A DNA stretch of 64,000 nucleotides from Listeria fleischmannii subsp. fleischmannii LU2006-1 (GTDB taxonomy: Bacteria > Bacillota > Bacilli > Lactobacillales > Listeriaceae). The stretch lies in the NCBI RefSeq assembly GCF_000344175.1, contig NZ_ALWW01000004.1:116-64115 (forward strand), given 5' to 3'. The notes beneath the pieces were generated by a model. It did no database searches and was not told where the DNA came from. It was given only the letters and a program-made list of their open reading frames with translations. Position 1 is the stretch's first letter; each line of letters opens with the position of its first letter. The position numbers and the translations under genes are program-made. Positions 17,506-28,400 of the stretch are shown in pieces.

Positions 17506-19288
17506 ACAAGTAAACGACGATTTATTAACGATGACGGGGAAAGAGCATAGACAGGTTTTAAAACGTTTAATGAGCTATACTCGTTTCCATATTCCACTAC
17601 TAACACTTACTGGTTTTCTTGTTTTGTTTGTGACCATCATTGACGTTGTGTCCCCACTTATTATTCGGAAGTTTTTGGACGATTATTTGACGCCGATGAA
17701 CTTTGCTTATAAAGCCATCACCATCCTTGTTTCGACCTATATCGGGCTCGCACTTGCAAAGGTCATCATTTGGTATTTCCAACTCTTTTTCTTCCAAAAA
17801 ATTGCCTTTCAAATTGTGGAACGCATTCGGATAGATATTTTCTCAAAACTGCATACGCTCGGGATGCGTTATTTTGACAAAACCCCTGCGGGTAGTATTG
17901 TTTCGCGTGTTACAAACGACACGGAAGCGATTAAAGACATGTTTATCAATGTGCTTTCTACAGCGATTCAAAGCTTATTCATGCTAATCGGAATGTATGT
18001 GGCGATGTTCGCACTTGACGTTCAGCTTGCATTATATTGTTTAGCGCTATTCCCGCTTATTGCGTTTATCATCATCGTGTACCGAAAAAAAAGTTCCAAG
18101 TTTTACCGAGCAAAACGCGAAAAGTTGAGCCAATTAAATGCGAATATTAGCGAATCTATTTCCGGTATGTCGATTGTGCAACAATTTAACCAAGAAAGAC
18201 GCCTAGCGCGCGAATTTGAAGTCATCAATAAAGACTATTATGATGTTGGTATGAAAAACATTAAATTTAATGCCCTTTTATTAGGACCGGCCATTGATTT
18301 TATTTATGCCATCGCCGTTGTAATTATTTTAGGCTTTTTTGGTGCAGAATCGCTAATCGGCCCAGTTGCGATTGGAACGATTTATGCCTTTGTCAGCTAT
18401 TTTGACCGCTTTTTAGAGGCCATTTATAATGTGATGGAGCGTCTTGCCATGTATCAAGAAGCTATTACGGCAGCGGCACGTGTTTTTCGTATAATGGATG
18501 AAACAGAGGAAGTTCCGGCACAAGAGGATGTGGCGGATGCAAAAATTGATAAGGCCAAAATTGAATTTAAAAATGTTTCGTTTGCCTATGACGGAGAACA
18601 TGATGTGCTAAAAAACATTAGCTTTACCGCGGAATCAGGGCAAACAGTCGCACTTGTTGGTCACACAGGAAGTGGTAAAAGTTCAATTATTAATTTAATG
18701 ATGCGTTTTTATGAATTTGAACGTGGGGAAATTTTAATTGATGACCGCTCTATTAAACAATATCCGATTCGTGAATTACGTCAGAAAACAGGGCTTGTTT
18801 TGCAAGATAGTTTTATGTTCTATGGAAATATCCGTGATAATATTCGGCTTTATAATGCATCGATTTCGAATCAAGAAGTAGAAGATGCTGCGAAATTTGT
18901 TCAAGCGGATCGTTTTATTCAAACGTTAAATGAGACGTACGACCACAAAGTTATTGAGCGAGGCGCGTCATTTTCAAGTGGTCAACGGCAACTCATTTCG
19001 TTTGCAAGAACAGTGGTTACGAATCCGCAAATTCTTGTTTTGGATGAAGCAACAGCGAATATTGATACCGAAACGGAAAGTCTTATTCAAACGGGATTAA
19101 AACGAATGAGGGCAGGTCGTACAACGATTGCGATAGCGCATCGACTTTCGACAATTAAGGATGCCGACTTAATCCTCGTTTTAAGCAAAGGAGAGATAGT
19201 AGAGCGCGGAACGCATGATGAGCTTTTACAGATGGGTGGGATTTATCATTCGATGTATCAGCTTCAAAATAGCGGCATGGACGTGTAA
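17492..19288 (+). CDS. Heterodimeric multidrug ABC exporter subunit, BmrD-like
   Basis: This is the partner of the preceding subunit: about 598 residues, six membrane helices, then a nucleotide-binding domain. Walker A is GHTGSGKSS, Walker B is ILVLDEATANID with the canonical catalytic Glu, and the H-loop is IAHRLS. The signature motif is FSSGQRQL rather than LSGGQ. A normal Glu with a changed signature, paired with the opposite changes in the partner, gives one active and one degenerate ATP site. I take ATG 17492 (a GTG at 17489 is also open); both overlap the end of the first gene, so the two are translationally coupled. The transported compounds are unknown. Confidence 0.88.
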   Translation: MDVNEQVNDDLLTMTGKEHRQVLKRLMSYTRFHIPLLTLTGFLVLFVTIIDVVSPLIIRKFLDDYLTPMNFAYKAITILVSTYIGLALAKVIIWYFQLFFFQKIAFQIVERIRIDIFSKLHTLGMRYFDKTPAGSIVSRVTNDTEAIKDMFINVLSTAIQSLFMLIGMYVAMFALDVQLALYCLALFPLIAFIIIVYRKKSSKFYRAKREKLSQLNANISESISGMSIVQQFNQERRLAREFEVINKDYYDVGMKNIKFNALLLGPAIDFIYAIAVVIILGFFGAESLIGPVAIGTIYAFVSYFDRFLEAIYNVMERLAMYQEAITAAARVFRIMDETEEVPAQEDVADAKIDKAKIEFKNVSFAYDGEHDVLKNISFTAESGQTVALVGHTGSGKSSIINLMMRFYEFERGEILIDDRSIKQYPIRELRQKTGLVLQDSFMFYGNIRDNIRLYNASISNQEVEDAAKFVQADRFIQTLNETYDHKVIERGASFSSGQRQLISFARTVVTNPQILVLDEATANIDTETESLIQTGLKRMRAGRTTIAIAHRLSTIKDADLILVLSKGEIVERGTHDELLQMGGIYHSMYQLQNSGMDV

Positions 19289-19356
19289 ACATTTTGGTTT
19301 CTTTTCTCACGGATTAGCGCTATAATGGCTATCGAAGTATCTTAGGGGGAATCATT

Positions 19357-19839
19357 ATGTCACTTATCTTATCTATTATTATTACACTCGTTTTTGGTTC
19401 AATGATTATTTTAATTCGTATGAAAGCGTCAAAACGACCTGCATCCATAAAAGGAATTATTTTACCGCCTGTTATGATGTCAACGGGGGCCCTTATGTTT
19501 GTTATACCATTCTTTCGTGTCACTGGAATTGATATTCTAGAAGCGATACTCATGGGACTCGTTTTCTCTATTATTCTAATTTGGACAACAAAATTTGAAA
19601 TTAAAGAGGACTTTGTTTTTATTAAACGGACAAAAGCTTTTCCTGTCATTTTGATGTCACTTCTACTTATTCGTATTTTTATTAAATATTTAATTAGCGG
19701 AAGCCTTGAAGTAGGGGAATTATCAGGTATGTTCTGGATTATGGCGTTTGCAATGATTGTGCCATGGCGTGTTGCTATGTACATTCAATATAAAAATGTT
19801 GCCAAAAATCTTGAAACACCGAAAGAAATGGCGGAGTAA
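19357..19839 (+). CDS. ccdC: CcdC-family membrane protein
   Basis: The protein has 160 residues with five or so hydrophobic segments, an N-terminal helix, then KASKRPASIKGIILPPVMMSTGALMF, and a short charged tail. It fits the CcdC (DUF1453) family of Bacillales, named from the cytochrome c maturation locus of B. subtilis though not needed for that process. In B. subtilis it also lies between yneF and citB, which supports the assignment. The ATG at 19357 follows TTAGGGGG. Function unknown. Confidence 0.82.
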   Translation: MSLILSIIITLVFGSMIILIRMKASKRPASIKGIILPPVMMSTGALMFVIPFFRVTGIDILEAILMGLVFSIILIWTTKFEIKEDFVFIKRTKAFPVILMSLLLIRIFIKYLISGSLEVGELSGMFWIMAFAMIVPWRVAMYIQYKNVAKNLETPKEMAE

Positions 19840-19861
19840 ATGGATTTATTGCCAAAATAAC

Positions 19862-19890
19862 TTGTGTAAGGAATTTGTAAAAGTTATAAT
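19862..19890 (+). promoter_or_regulatory. Promoter of the lipoprotein gene
   Basis: TTGTGT (19862-19867) and TATAAT (19885-19890) are separated by exactly 17 bases, 52 bases before the TTG start. Confidence 0.6.
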
Positions 19891-19942
19891 AATATTGTTA
19901 CATGCAACTTAACTTTATGGGAAAGAAAGAGGAGGAAATATT

Positions 19943-20449
19943 TTGAAAAAAACGCTTATTACTATGCTTATGCTTGTCTTAGCTGTAGCACTTGCAGCTT
20001 GTTCATCTTCAAGCAGTGATTCAGACAAAAAAGAGGGTTCTAAAAAAACGTCAAGTGAAGACGTACTAAATTATTATATGGATTTAGTATCCACGATTAG
20101 TGATAAAAATGCGGATTATAGCGCATATGTAAGTGCATCAACAGCGGATCCAAAACCATCTGACAAAGAGTTAGCTGATCTTGCTAAAAATGCTTCAACA
20201 TCTGCACAAGCTGTTTCAGATGCTTTGGCTGATGAAAAAGTACCAGACTTAGGAAAATCCACTGACGACTTTAAAAAAGCAGTTTCGGATTTAAGTGCTG
20301 CATACGCTGATGAAGCAACAGCATTAAAACAAACACCAGTTGATACAACCAAAGCGGATGAAAATCTTCAAAAAGCATCTGCTGAAATTTCTAAAATTCT
20401 AGAAGACAACGGTTTAGCTGGTTCCGATATTTTAACGGATACAATGTAA
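19943..20449 (+). CDS. Secreted lipoprotein of unknown function
   Basis: The 168-residue protein begins MKKTLITMLMLVLAVALAAC, a signal peptide with the lipobox LAAC, so Cys20 should be lipidated and anchored outside the membrane. A Ser/Asp/Lys linker follows. The rest is a helical, Ala/Asp/Lys-rich domain with no cysteine or enzyme motif. The TTG start at 19943 lies after GAGGAGG. A similar lipoprotein is found beside plsC in Listeria. It has its own promoter and a terminator shared with the convergent plsC. Confidence 0.85.
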   Translation: MKKTLITMLMLVLAVALAACSSSSSDSDKKEGSKKTSSEDVLNYYMDLVSTISDKNADYSAYVSASTADPKPSDKELADLAKNASTSAQAVSDALADEKVPDLGKSTDDFKKAVSDLSAAYADEATALKQTPVDTTKADENLQKASAEISKILEDNGLAGSDILTDTM

Positions 20450-20450
20450 T

Positions 20451-20486
20451 AAAAAGCATTTTGGGACTCCCCAAAATGCTTTTTTT
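20451..20486. terminator. Bidirectional terminator between lipoprotein gene and plsC
   Basis: A perfect 13-bp stem (20452-20464 with 20471-20483) is flanked by A5 and T7 tracts. Confidence 0.92.
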
Positions 20487-20489
20487 AAA

Positions 20490-21107
20490 CTATTTTTTCT
20501 TAGTAGCCTGAATTTCTTGTTGTAGTTGGTCGAAAGTAGCCATAAGTTCAAGCGATTTTTCTTCTAATATTTCTTTTTGCTCTTTATCACTGTCGTTTAA
20601 ATGAATTGGATCACCAAAACGAATGGTAATCGGTTTTCTTTTTAGAATTTCTTTAAAGTTTTTTGGGCCATCATAAAAGGCTGGTAGCATAGGAACTTTT
20701 CCTTTAAATGCAATGGTGACAGCGCCTCGTTTTAAATGTAAATTAGTTTGTTTTCTCGTGCCACTCGGAAAAATGCCGACGACTTTTCCTTGCTTAAGTA
20801 ATCGAATTGGCGCTTTAATAGCGCTTGGCCCAGGATTATCACGATTAACTGGGAAAGCATTTAAATGCGTCATAAGCCAATTTAGAAATTTCCCTTTAAA
20901 TAACTCCTGTTTCGCCATATAATGAACAGATGTAGGGGAGACAGCAAACCCCAGATAAATAATTTCAATCCATGAAGTATGTGGCGAGACAACAACATAA
21001 GGTGCTACAGGTATTTTTTCTTTGTTTTGTACTTGAAATCGTCCACCAATGATGATTAAAATAATATGGACGACAGTTTTAGCAAATTTATAAAACAACT
21101 TTTTCAC
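20490..21107 (-). CDS. plsC: 1-acyl-sn-glycerol-3-phosphate acyltransferase PlsC
   Basis: PlsC acylates lysophosphatidic acid to phosphatidic acid on the inner membrane face. The 205-residue protein begins with a short hydrophobic segment, followed by the acyltransferase blocks SPHTSWIEIIYLG, NRDNPGPSAIK and FPSGTRKQ. The first block reads H-X4-E rather than the usual H-X4-D, a conservative but unusual change at the charge-relay residue. It is monocistronic and on the opposite strand to its neighbours. Confidence 0.9.
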   Translation of the reverse strand: MKKLFYKFAKTVVHIILIIIGGRFQVQNKEKIPVAPYVVVSPHTSWIEIIYLGFAVSPTSVHYMAKQELFKGKFLNWLMTHLNAFPVNRDNPGPSAIKAPIRLLKQGKVVGIFPSGTRKQTNLHLKRGAVTIAFKGKVPMLPAFYDGPKNFKEILKRKPITIRFGDPIHLNDSDKEQKEILEEKSLELMATFDQLQQEIQATKKK

Positions 21108-21192
21108 TCCCTAAAGACATCAACTAGTTTAAGTATACTCAAAAAAACAGATTTTTGCATTAAAAATATGAAGTAGCAGAAAAGAGGGCATT

Positions 21193-22317
21193 ATGAAACT
21201 TTTACATACAGCTGATCTTCACCTTGGAAAAATTGTTTCCGGGGTTTCCATGTTAGAGGATCAGGCCTATATTTTAAATCAAATAACGGAAATTATCAAA
21301 AAAGAGCAAGTTGATGGCATTATTGTGGCAGGGGACTTATACGATCGTTCAGTCCCGCCTGCGAGTGCCGTTCTTCTTTTAAACGATATTTTTTATGAGT
21401 GGAATGTAACACTTGGTTTACCGATTTTCGCCATTAGTGGGAACCATGATAGTGCGGAGAGACTGCAATTTGGCTCGGCTTGGTATGAGAAATCAGGCCT
21501 TTATTTGGCCGGTAAAATGACAGATCCTATCCCAAAAGTAAGTTTTCAAGATGCTGAAATCTGGCTTGTTCCTTTTCACGAACCAGCTACCGTACGTAAA
21601 ATCTTTCAAGATGAAACTGTCCGTACATACGAAGAAGCCATGCAAAAAATAACGGATACAATAAGAGCACGAGCGGACCAAACAAAAACACAGATATTAG
21701 TCGGGCACGCTTTTGTTTCAGGCGGAATTCCAAGTGACTCTGAACGAAGTCTCGCCATTGGTAATGTGGACCGTGTTTCCACAAAATGTTTCGCCGATTT
21801 TGACTATGTGGCGCTCGGCCATTTGCATCATCCGCACGCCATCACGCACCCGACTATTCATTACAGCGGTTCCCCTCTAAAATATTCTTTTTCAGAAAGC
21901 AAGGATAAAAAAAGTGTGCGCATCGTAACACTTCAAGAAAAAAATTGCGACGTACGTGAAGTGTTCCTAAAACCAATGCGCGATATGCGAATTGTGAGCG
22001 GAAGCTTGGAAGAACTAACAACGACTATTTTAGACAAAAAAGAAGATTATCTGCAAGTAAAATTGACGGATGCACACGCCTTGCTTGATCCGATGGGACA
22101 ATTACGGAAGTTTTACCCGAATATTTTACATTTAGAGAGAGTGCGGCATCAAATGGAGACGGATCGCGATGTGAAATTTGAGGATTTGATGAAAAAAGAG
22201 GATGTTGCGTTATTTGATCAGTTTTTTGAGTTTGCAAATGGCCAAAAAATGACAGCAGCACAACGCGAAAAAATGGAACTTGTTTTTAAAGAAGCGCGTG
22301 AGGGAGGTCAAGGATGA
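21193..22317 (+). CDS. sbcD: DNA repair nuclease subunit SbcD
   Basis: SbcD is the Mre11-like nuclease of the SbcCD complex, which cuts DNA hairpins and protein-blocked ends. The 374-residue protein shows the five metallophosphoesterase motifs: HTADLHLGK (residues 4-12), AGDLYDR, SGNHDS, VGHAFVSGG and ALGHLHHPH, which coordinate two Mn ions. A C-terminal capping domain follows. The stop overlaps the sbcC ATG by four bases (ATGA), so the two subunits are coupled. Confidence 0.95.
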   Translation: MKLLHTADLHLGKIVSGVSMLEDQAYILNQITEIIKKEQVDGIIVAGDLYDRSVPPASAVLLLNDIFYEWNVTLGLPIFAISGNHDSAERLQFGSAWYEKSGLYLAGKMTDPIPKVSFQDAEIWLVPFHEPATVRKIFQDETVRTYEEAMQKITDTIRARADQTKTQILVGHAFVSGGIPSDSERSLAIGNVDRVSTKCFADFDYVALGHLHHPHAITHPTIHYSGSPLKYSFSESKDKKSVRIVTLQEKNCDVREVFLKPMRDMRIVSGSLEELTTTILDKKEDYLQVKLTDAHALLDPMGQLRKFYPNILHLERVRHQMETDRDVKFEDLMKKEDVALFDQFFEFANGQKMTAAQREKMELVFKEAREGGQG

Positions 22318-25300
22318 GACCGTTAAAATTAACAATGGAAGCTTTTGGCGCCTATAAAAAATTAGAAACGATTGATTTCACTGAACTTGGAACTGAACGG
22401 ATTTTTGTGATTTCTGGCAAAACGGGTGCCGGGAAGTCTACGATTTTTGATGCGATTAGTTTTGCTATTTTCGGCGTGACGAATTTAGCGGACCGTGAAG
22501 GGGCATCCATGCGTAGTGATTTTGCTTGTGAACGTGATTTAACTGAAGTGACCTTAACGTTTATGCTCCACCAAAAAACCTACTATATTAAACGTTCACC
22601 TCAACAAGAAGTGCGAAAAGCCCGCGGTGATGGCATGCGTTCTTTAAATCAAAAAGCGGAATTATATGAATTAACAGGTGGAGGAGAAAAGCTTCTCGCA
22701 AGTTCTGTTCGGGATGTAAAGGTAAAAATGGAAGAATTAATTCAGCTAAATGTGGATCAGTTTCGTCAAATCCTAATGATTCCCCAAGGTGAGTTCCGGG
22801 AATTACTTGTATCAGATAGTAAAGAGAAGGAAGCCATTTTGCAGCGGCTTGCCCATACTGATTTTTATAAGCGTGTTGAAAATTTACTTTTTGAAAAACA
22901 GAAAAATCTACAGATGCAAGCTGAAAATACGCGGCGAGAACTTTGGGATGTTATCGTGACAGAATTTGACGATGATTCGCTTTCTGTACCAGAGGTGGAG
23001 GCACGTTTTGAAGCTAAAATAGCAGAACAAAAGGCGGAACTTCTGGAAAAACAAAACGAACTTTCAAGCTTGCAGAAAATTAGTCTTTCGGCAGCTCAAA
23101 ACGTTGCAGTGGCAGAGGGGATTGAAGCGGATTTTGCCCAGCTTGAGAAACAAAATGAGCTACTTACAGAACTTTACGCGCGGAAGCCTGATATGGAACG
23201 GCTAAAATCTAGGCTAGCTAAAATGGAGGCTAGCTAAAATGGAGGCAGCTCAAAATTTGCAGCCTTTTTTTTGGACAGCTTAAACGAACAGATGAAAAAC
23301 TAGGCGAGACGAAGCGGGAATTTGAACAAACTGAGGCAGATTTGAAAACAGCGGAAGTGGAGCTGTCAAAATGGGAAGAAGAGAAACTTGCTCTTACAAG
23401 TAAACAAGAACGTGCCGAGAAGTGGCGTCGAAATAAAATCGAATTTGAAAAAATGTTACCGAAAATGGAACAGCTGACGGAAAATGTGACATCACTTGAA
23501 ACGAAAAAGGCTGCTTTTAAAATAAAAGAGCTTGCTTTTAAAGAGCAAGAAACGAATTTTGGGCAGTTAACGCAGGAAATGACGTCGCTAAAGGAACGTT
23601 TAGAAGCACTTTCGACGATTTTAGAGGAACGATTCCATCTTCTTGAAAAAATAAATAAATTTGAAATGAATCACAAACAAGTGACGGAGAATCTGACAAA
23701 AACTCGCCAACTTTTTGAAATGGATCAACAACTTTTTGATTTAAAGCAGAAAAAAGAAGTTTATAGAGCGGAACTTGATAGAGTGGAGCATGTTAAAGAT
23801 GATCTCTTTGCTGCATCTAAAAGAGAACAAGCGGCCGTTCTTGCACAACACTTACACGAGGGTGATGCTTGTCCTGTTTGTGGATCAGAGAGTCATCCGG
23901 CACTTGCTACGTTTTCCAAAAAGTTTCAAATGGAAGATTTGGAGCAAGCTTTACAAGATGTGGAAGAGCACACAGTTCGTTTAAAAGAAGTAGAGGAACA
24001 AATGGCGCGCATTGTATGGCAAAAAGAGCAATGGGAAGGGCTAGACGGTAGAGATGTAGAAAAGTGGCAGGAAGAGCTTACGCGCGTCACATCAAAGCTA
24101 GAAGAAGCCAAGCAAAAACAAAGTCAGTTAAACGAAAGTCTCAAACTGCGTGAAAATCTAAAGAATGAGCTTTTGAAAAAAGAACAACTGAAGCAAGAGT
24201 TAACGAATGAATTAACTGACTTACAAATGGAAAAGGATCAACTAAAAAGAGACATCGAACTGTTAGACACTGAAATAAGCTGGCTTCTAACGGATATCCC
24301 GGAAAGTTTACGAAAACCAGAAGATTTTCACAGAATACACAAGCAGATTTTAGCATCACTCGCTGAATTTGAGGCGCACGAAAAGGAAGTGCTAGAAAAA
24401 TTTCAGACACAAAAGGATATTGTGAGCCAGTATACGGCACGTCAAAAAAGTATCACAGAACAACTCGCAAAGCTTTCGAAAGAATTCGCTAATGACCAAA
24501 CTGTTTTTGAAGAAAAGCGAGTTCAACTTGGTTTAAATGATGAGGCGGAATTTCATACTTATATGGCGCAGATAAAGGATATTCCGGCCATTGAAAAAGA
24601 ACTGTCCGACTATGAACGTTCGCTTTATGTAGCTGTGGATAGAAAACAAGTTTTAGAAGAAAAATTAAAAGGTGCCGAGAAAAAAGACCTGGTGAAGTTA
24701 CAAAAAGAATTGGATGAGGCTAAAAATCATCAAAGTGAAGCGGAACAAAAAATGCTGGTTGTGCGCGAACGGGGAAATGAAACAAACAGGCATTTTGAGC
24801 TCTTTATTTCCAAAAAAGCGCAGTTACTTCATTTTGAAGAGGAATATGCAGATTTAGGCTTGCTTGCTGATACTGCACGCGGGAAAAATGATTTACGGAT
24901 TACGTTTGAGAGATATGTGCTGGCTACTTTCCTTGATACGATTGTGAGCCGGGCAAATGTGCGGCTTCTTAAGATGACAAATGGCCGTTTTGAACTTAGT
25001 CGAAAACGAGATAAGGCGAAAGGTAATGCGCAAAGTGGTCTTGAGCTTGAGGTGTACGATGAATACACAGGAATGACGCGGCATGTCAAAACTTTATCAG
25101 GAGGAGAAAGCTTTAAAACTTCTCTCGCACTTGCCCTTGCACTAGCTGAAGTCGTGCAGGAGATGGCTGGTGGGATTTCTCTTGATACGATGTTTATTGA
25201 TGAAGGTTTTGGTACGCTTGATCCTGAATCGCTTGATATGGCGATTGAATGTTTGCTTGAAACGCAAGAAAATGGGCGTCTTGTAGGGATCATCTCTCAT

Positions 25301-25390
25301 GTACCTGAATTAAAAGAACGAATCCCTGCAAGGCTCGAAGTCACAGCCACAAACCAAGGGAGTAAGACACAATTTGTTTTGAATATGTAA
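22314..25390 (+). pseudogene. sbcC: DNA repair ATPase SbcC, disrupted by a 16-bp duplication and an indel
   Basis: SbcC is the Rad50-like ATPase of SbcCD. The N-terminal half has Walker A SGKTGAGKST (about residue 31) and the Q-loop region MIPQGEFRELL. Long coiled coils flank the zinc hook CPVCGSESHP. The C-terminal half carries the signature TLSGGESFKTSLAL and Walker B MFIDEGFGTLD. The frame is lost at 23214-23272: a 16-base tandem duplication adds one frame step and an extra T in the T8 run at 23265-23272 adds another. Deleting one repeat and one T restores MEAAQNLQPFFGQLKRTDEK and about 1019 residues. Neither change alone restores the frame. Confidence 0.88.
23214..23245 (+). repeat. 16-bp perfect tandem duplication inside sbcC
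   Basis: CTAGCTAAAATGGAGG occurs twice in direct succession (23214-23229 and 23230-23245). The second copy introduces the TAA stop at 23235-23237. It looks like a slipped-strand event rather than a homopolymer miscall. Confidence 0.9.
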
Positions 25391-25402
25391 AAAGGAATAG
25401 GA

Positions 25403-25430
25403 AGAGACTCATGGCGGGTCTCTTTTTTTT
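25403..25430 (+). terminator. Terminator of sbcDC
   Basis: An 8-bp stem (AGAGACTC with GGGTCTCT, one G-U pair) is followed by T8. Confidence 0.85.
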
Positions 25431-25476
25431 GTGGTAAAATGAAAGTTTAGAGGATTCATAAAAGAGAGGGATTACA

Positions 25477-28400
25477 ATGAAGCGGCAAATCAATATTCAA
25501 GATGAGATGGTACCTTATCAAGTTAAGCAAGATGCAAAAGGACTTATAAAAGATGAGGCGCTTTATAAAATAGATAAAGAAAATGGGCAAACCATTTTTT
25601 ACTTTTCTGACGGGGAAATGGTCACAGAAACTCAGACCGATGTATTAGACTGTACCTGTGACAGTCATCTTTACGGCGAGAGAGTTTGTCAACACATGTA
25701 TGCCGCCTATTTAAAAAAAAGCAGAATTACTACACGAAAAGAAAAAATTAAGTTTAAAAGAGCGCATATTAGAACAAGAATCTGTCACGCTACTATCCCT
25801 TTTTCAAGAAAGTTTAGCGGAACAATTTGATGTACCTGTTGTTTCGGCCAAAACGCAGCTCCAGGTGGACTATCAGCTAGCTTTAAAATATGAAAATGAA
25901 CAAAGACAACTGATTATTGAACTTAAAGTTGGCCAGGAGCGTACCTATGTGGTTAAAAATATTCAAGCCTTTTTAGACGCTGTACGCTATAATCAACTAC
26001 TGACATTTACGAAAAATTTTACGTTTGATCCAAACGAACATACTTTTTCAGAAGAAGATGAGGCGATTTTACAAATGCTCGCGCAAATTAGCGATATTCA
26101 GGAGATGTATGATCTTTCGGATGCCTATTTTACAAGAAGCTATCAAGATGACAAAACGCTTATCATTACACCTTATTTAGCAGAAGAATTACTTGAGAAA
26201 TTAGCTTTAAAAAAAGCGAGTTTACAAATATTTTCCGAACAAAATGAACTTTTAATGCGCTATCCTACTATTCAAATTGTGAAAAATGCCCTAGACTTCC
26301 ATTATATTTTTAGAAGTACTTCTAGCGGAAAATATCAAATCGAACTAGAATCGTTACAACAAGCTGTTTTTTTAGACAAATATCAGCTCGTTTTTTTAGA
26401 TGGCACTTTTCACTTTTTAAACCATTCAGAATGGCTTAGTATTATGCCACTTGTAGAATTTCAAAAAGTCACAAAAAGCGATGTCGTCCAGTTCAATGAG
26501 GCAAGGCTAAGTGAGATGGTTTCATATGTTTTACCTGCACTTCAAAAAAGTGGAACAGTTGACCTTGATACATCTATCCAAAACCGAATTATCAATTTCC
26601 CACTTAAAGCACAACTTTTTATTTCAATAGCAGAAGACGGCAAACATGAGCTAAAACTGCAGTATGCGTATGCTGACTGGATTTTTGAACCCTTTCATTT
26701 TGAGGAAAACGAAGGTAGCGATGAACGCATTGTAATCCGTGATATTGAAACCGAAACAAAAATCATGCAACTCATTGAAAACGCACCGATTTTATTCTCC
26801 GGTGATCATATGGTTTTAAGTATGAAAGAACAGGACTTGTACCATTTTTATGCCCGTATAGTGCCAAAACTTAGCGAATATGTCACGATATTTATGGAAG
26901 ACGGCATGGAAAATATGACATTTCCGGATGCAGAACCCGTTACAACATTTGATGTGGCAGACGGTAGTACCTTTTTATCTGTGTCATTTGAGTTTTTAGG
27001 AATTCCAGAAGATGAAACAAGAGATGTTTTACTTTCTTTACGCGAGAAAAAAACGTATCACCGGTTAAAAAATGGGCAATTTCTTTCTCTTGAAGACGAA
27101 AGTTTTGAGCAAATAAAACGCTTATTTGATGTGCTGGATGTCCGCCAAAATGAAGTGAGTGAAACGATGCAAATGCCGGTTTATCGAGGCATCCAACTTT
27201 ATGAACTTGAAAATGGACAAAAAGATCGTCAAAAATTTAGTAAAAAATATCGTGAATTACTTGAAGAACTACACCATTTCTCAGAGGATCATTTCACTAT
27301 TCCGCCTGAGCTAAACGCTACGCTCCGTGATTATCAAATTGTTGGTTTCGAATGGATGAAATCACTTGCCAAATACCAATTAGGCGGCGTGTTAGCAGAT
27401 GATATGGGGCTAGGAAAGACGATTCAAACCATCGCTTTTCTTTTATCTGAGCTAGAAGAAAATAAAACACTGGATCCTGTTCTTATCGTGACGCCGGCTT
27501 CACTTCTTTATAACTGGTTAAATGAATTTAATACGTTTGGAGAAAACGTATCGGTGGAAATAGTGGAAGGAAGTAAATCGGCGCGTCTAGAAAAATTGGC
27601 GCATCTTGAAGCGAATCATGTTTATTTAATTTCTTATCAGACACTTCGTCAAGATGCGGAATTACTTCAAGAAAATCTGTTCCATACGATTATTTTAGAT
27701 GAATCTCAGATGATAAAAAACTATACAACTAAAGTCAGTCAGGCGGTTAGAAGTCTTAAACGAAAATCAATGTTTGCGCTTAGCGGGACGCCGCTTGAAA
27801 ATTCAGTAGATGAGTTATGGACGATTTTTCAAACGATTTTACCGGGATTTTTCCCGTCACTTCGCAAATTTAAAGAGGTCGACCATCAAAAAATTGCGAT
27901 GCTTATCCGGCCATTTTTACTGCGGCGCCTTAAAAAGGATGTTGCTCGTGAATTGCCAGAGAAAATCGAAACAACGCTTTATTCAGAGTTAACGGATGAA
28001 CAAAAACAAATTTATTTAGCCTATGTGGAGAAAATTCAAGCGGAACTATCTGCCGGCTCTTACTCTCAAGGCGAAGAACAAATTCGCTTACTTGCTGGTC
28101 TAACTAGATTGCGTCAAATATGCTGTGATCCAAGGCTATTTATTCCTGATTATAGCGGGGAATCCAGTAAATTAATTCAGCTGTTTGATACAGTGACAGC
28201 TGCACTTGATAGTGGAAAACGGATTCTTATTTTCTCCCAGTTTACAAGTATGCTACAATTACTAAAAGAGGGCTTTTCTGAGCGTGAAATTCCTTATTTT
28301 TACCTTGACGGGAAAACACATGCTAGAAAGCGCGTAGAGGATGTAACAGCCTTTAACGAAGGGAAGAAAAACATTTTTTTAATCTCGCTAAAAGCAGGGG

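Noticed and set aside
19329-19784. 151-codon antisense ORF over ccdC
   Set aside because: Its Ile-rich translation mirrors the hydrophobic sense protein; ccdC has the proper start site and family match.
24829-25293. 154-codon minus-strand ORF opposite sbcC, and similar long antisense ORFs
   Set aside because: Low-complexity Ser/Arg-rich translations caused by the codon pattern of the sense gene; no start signals.
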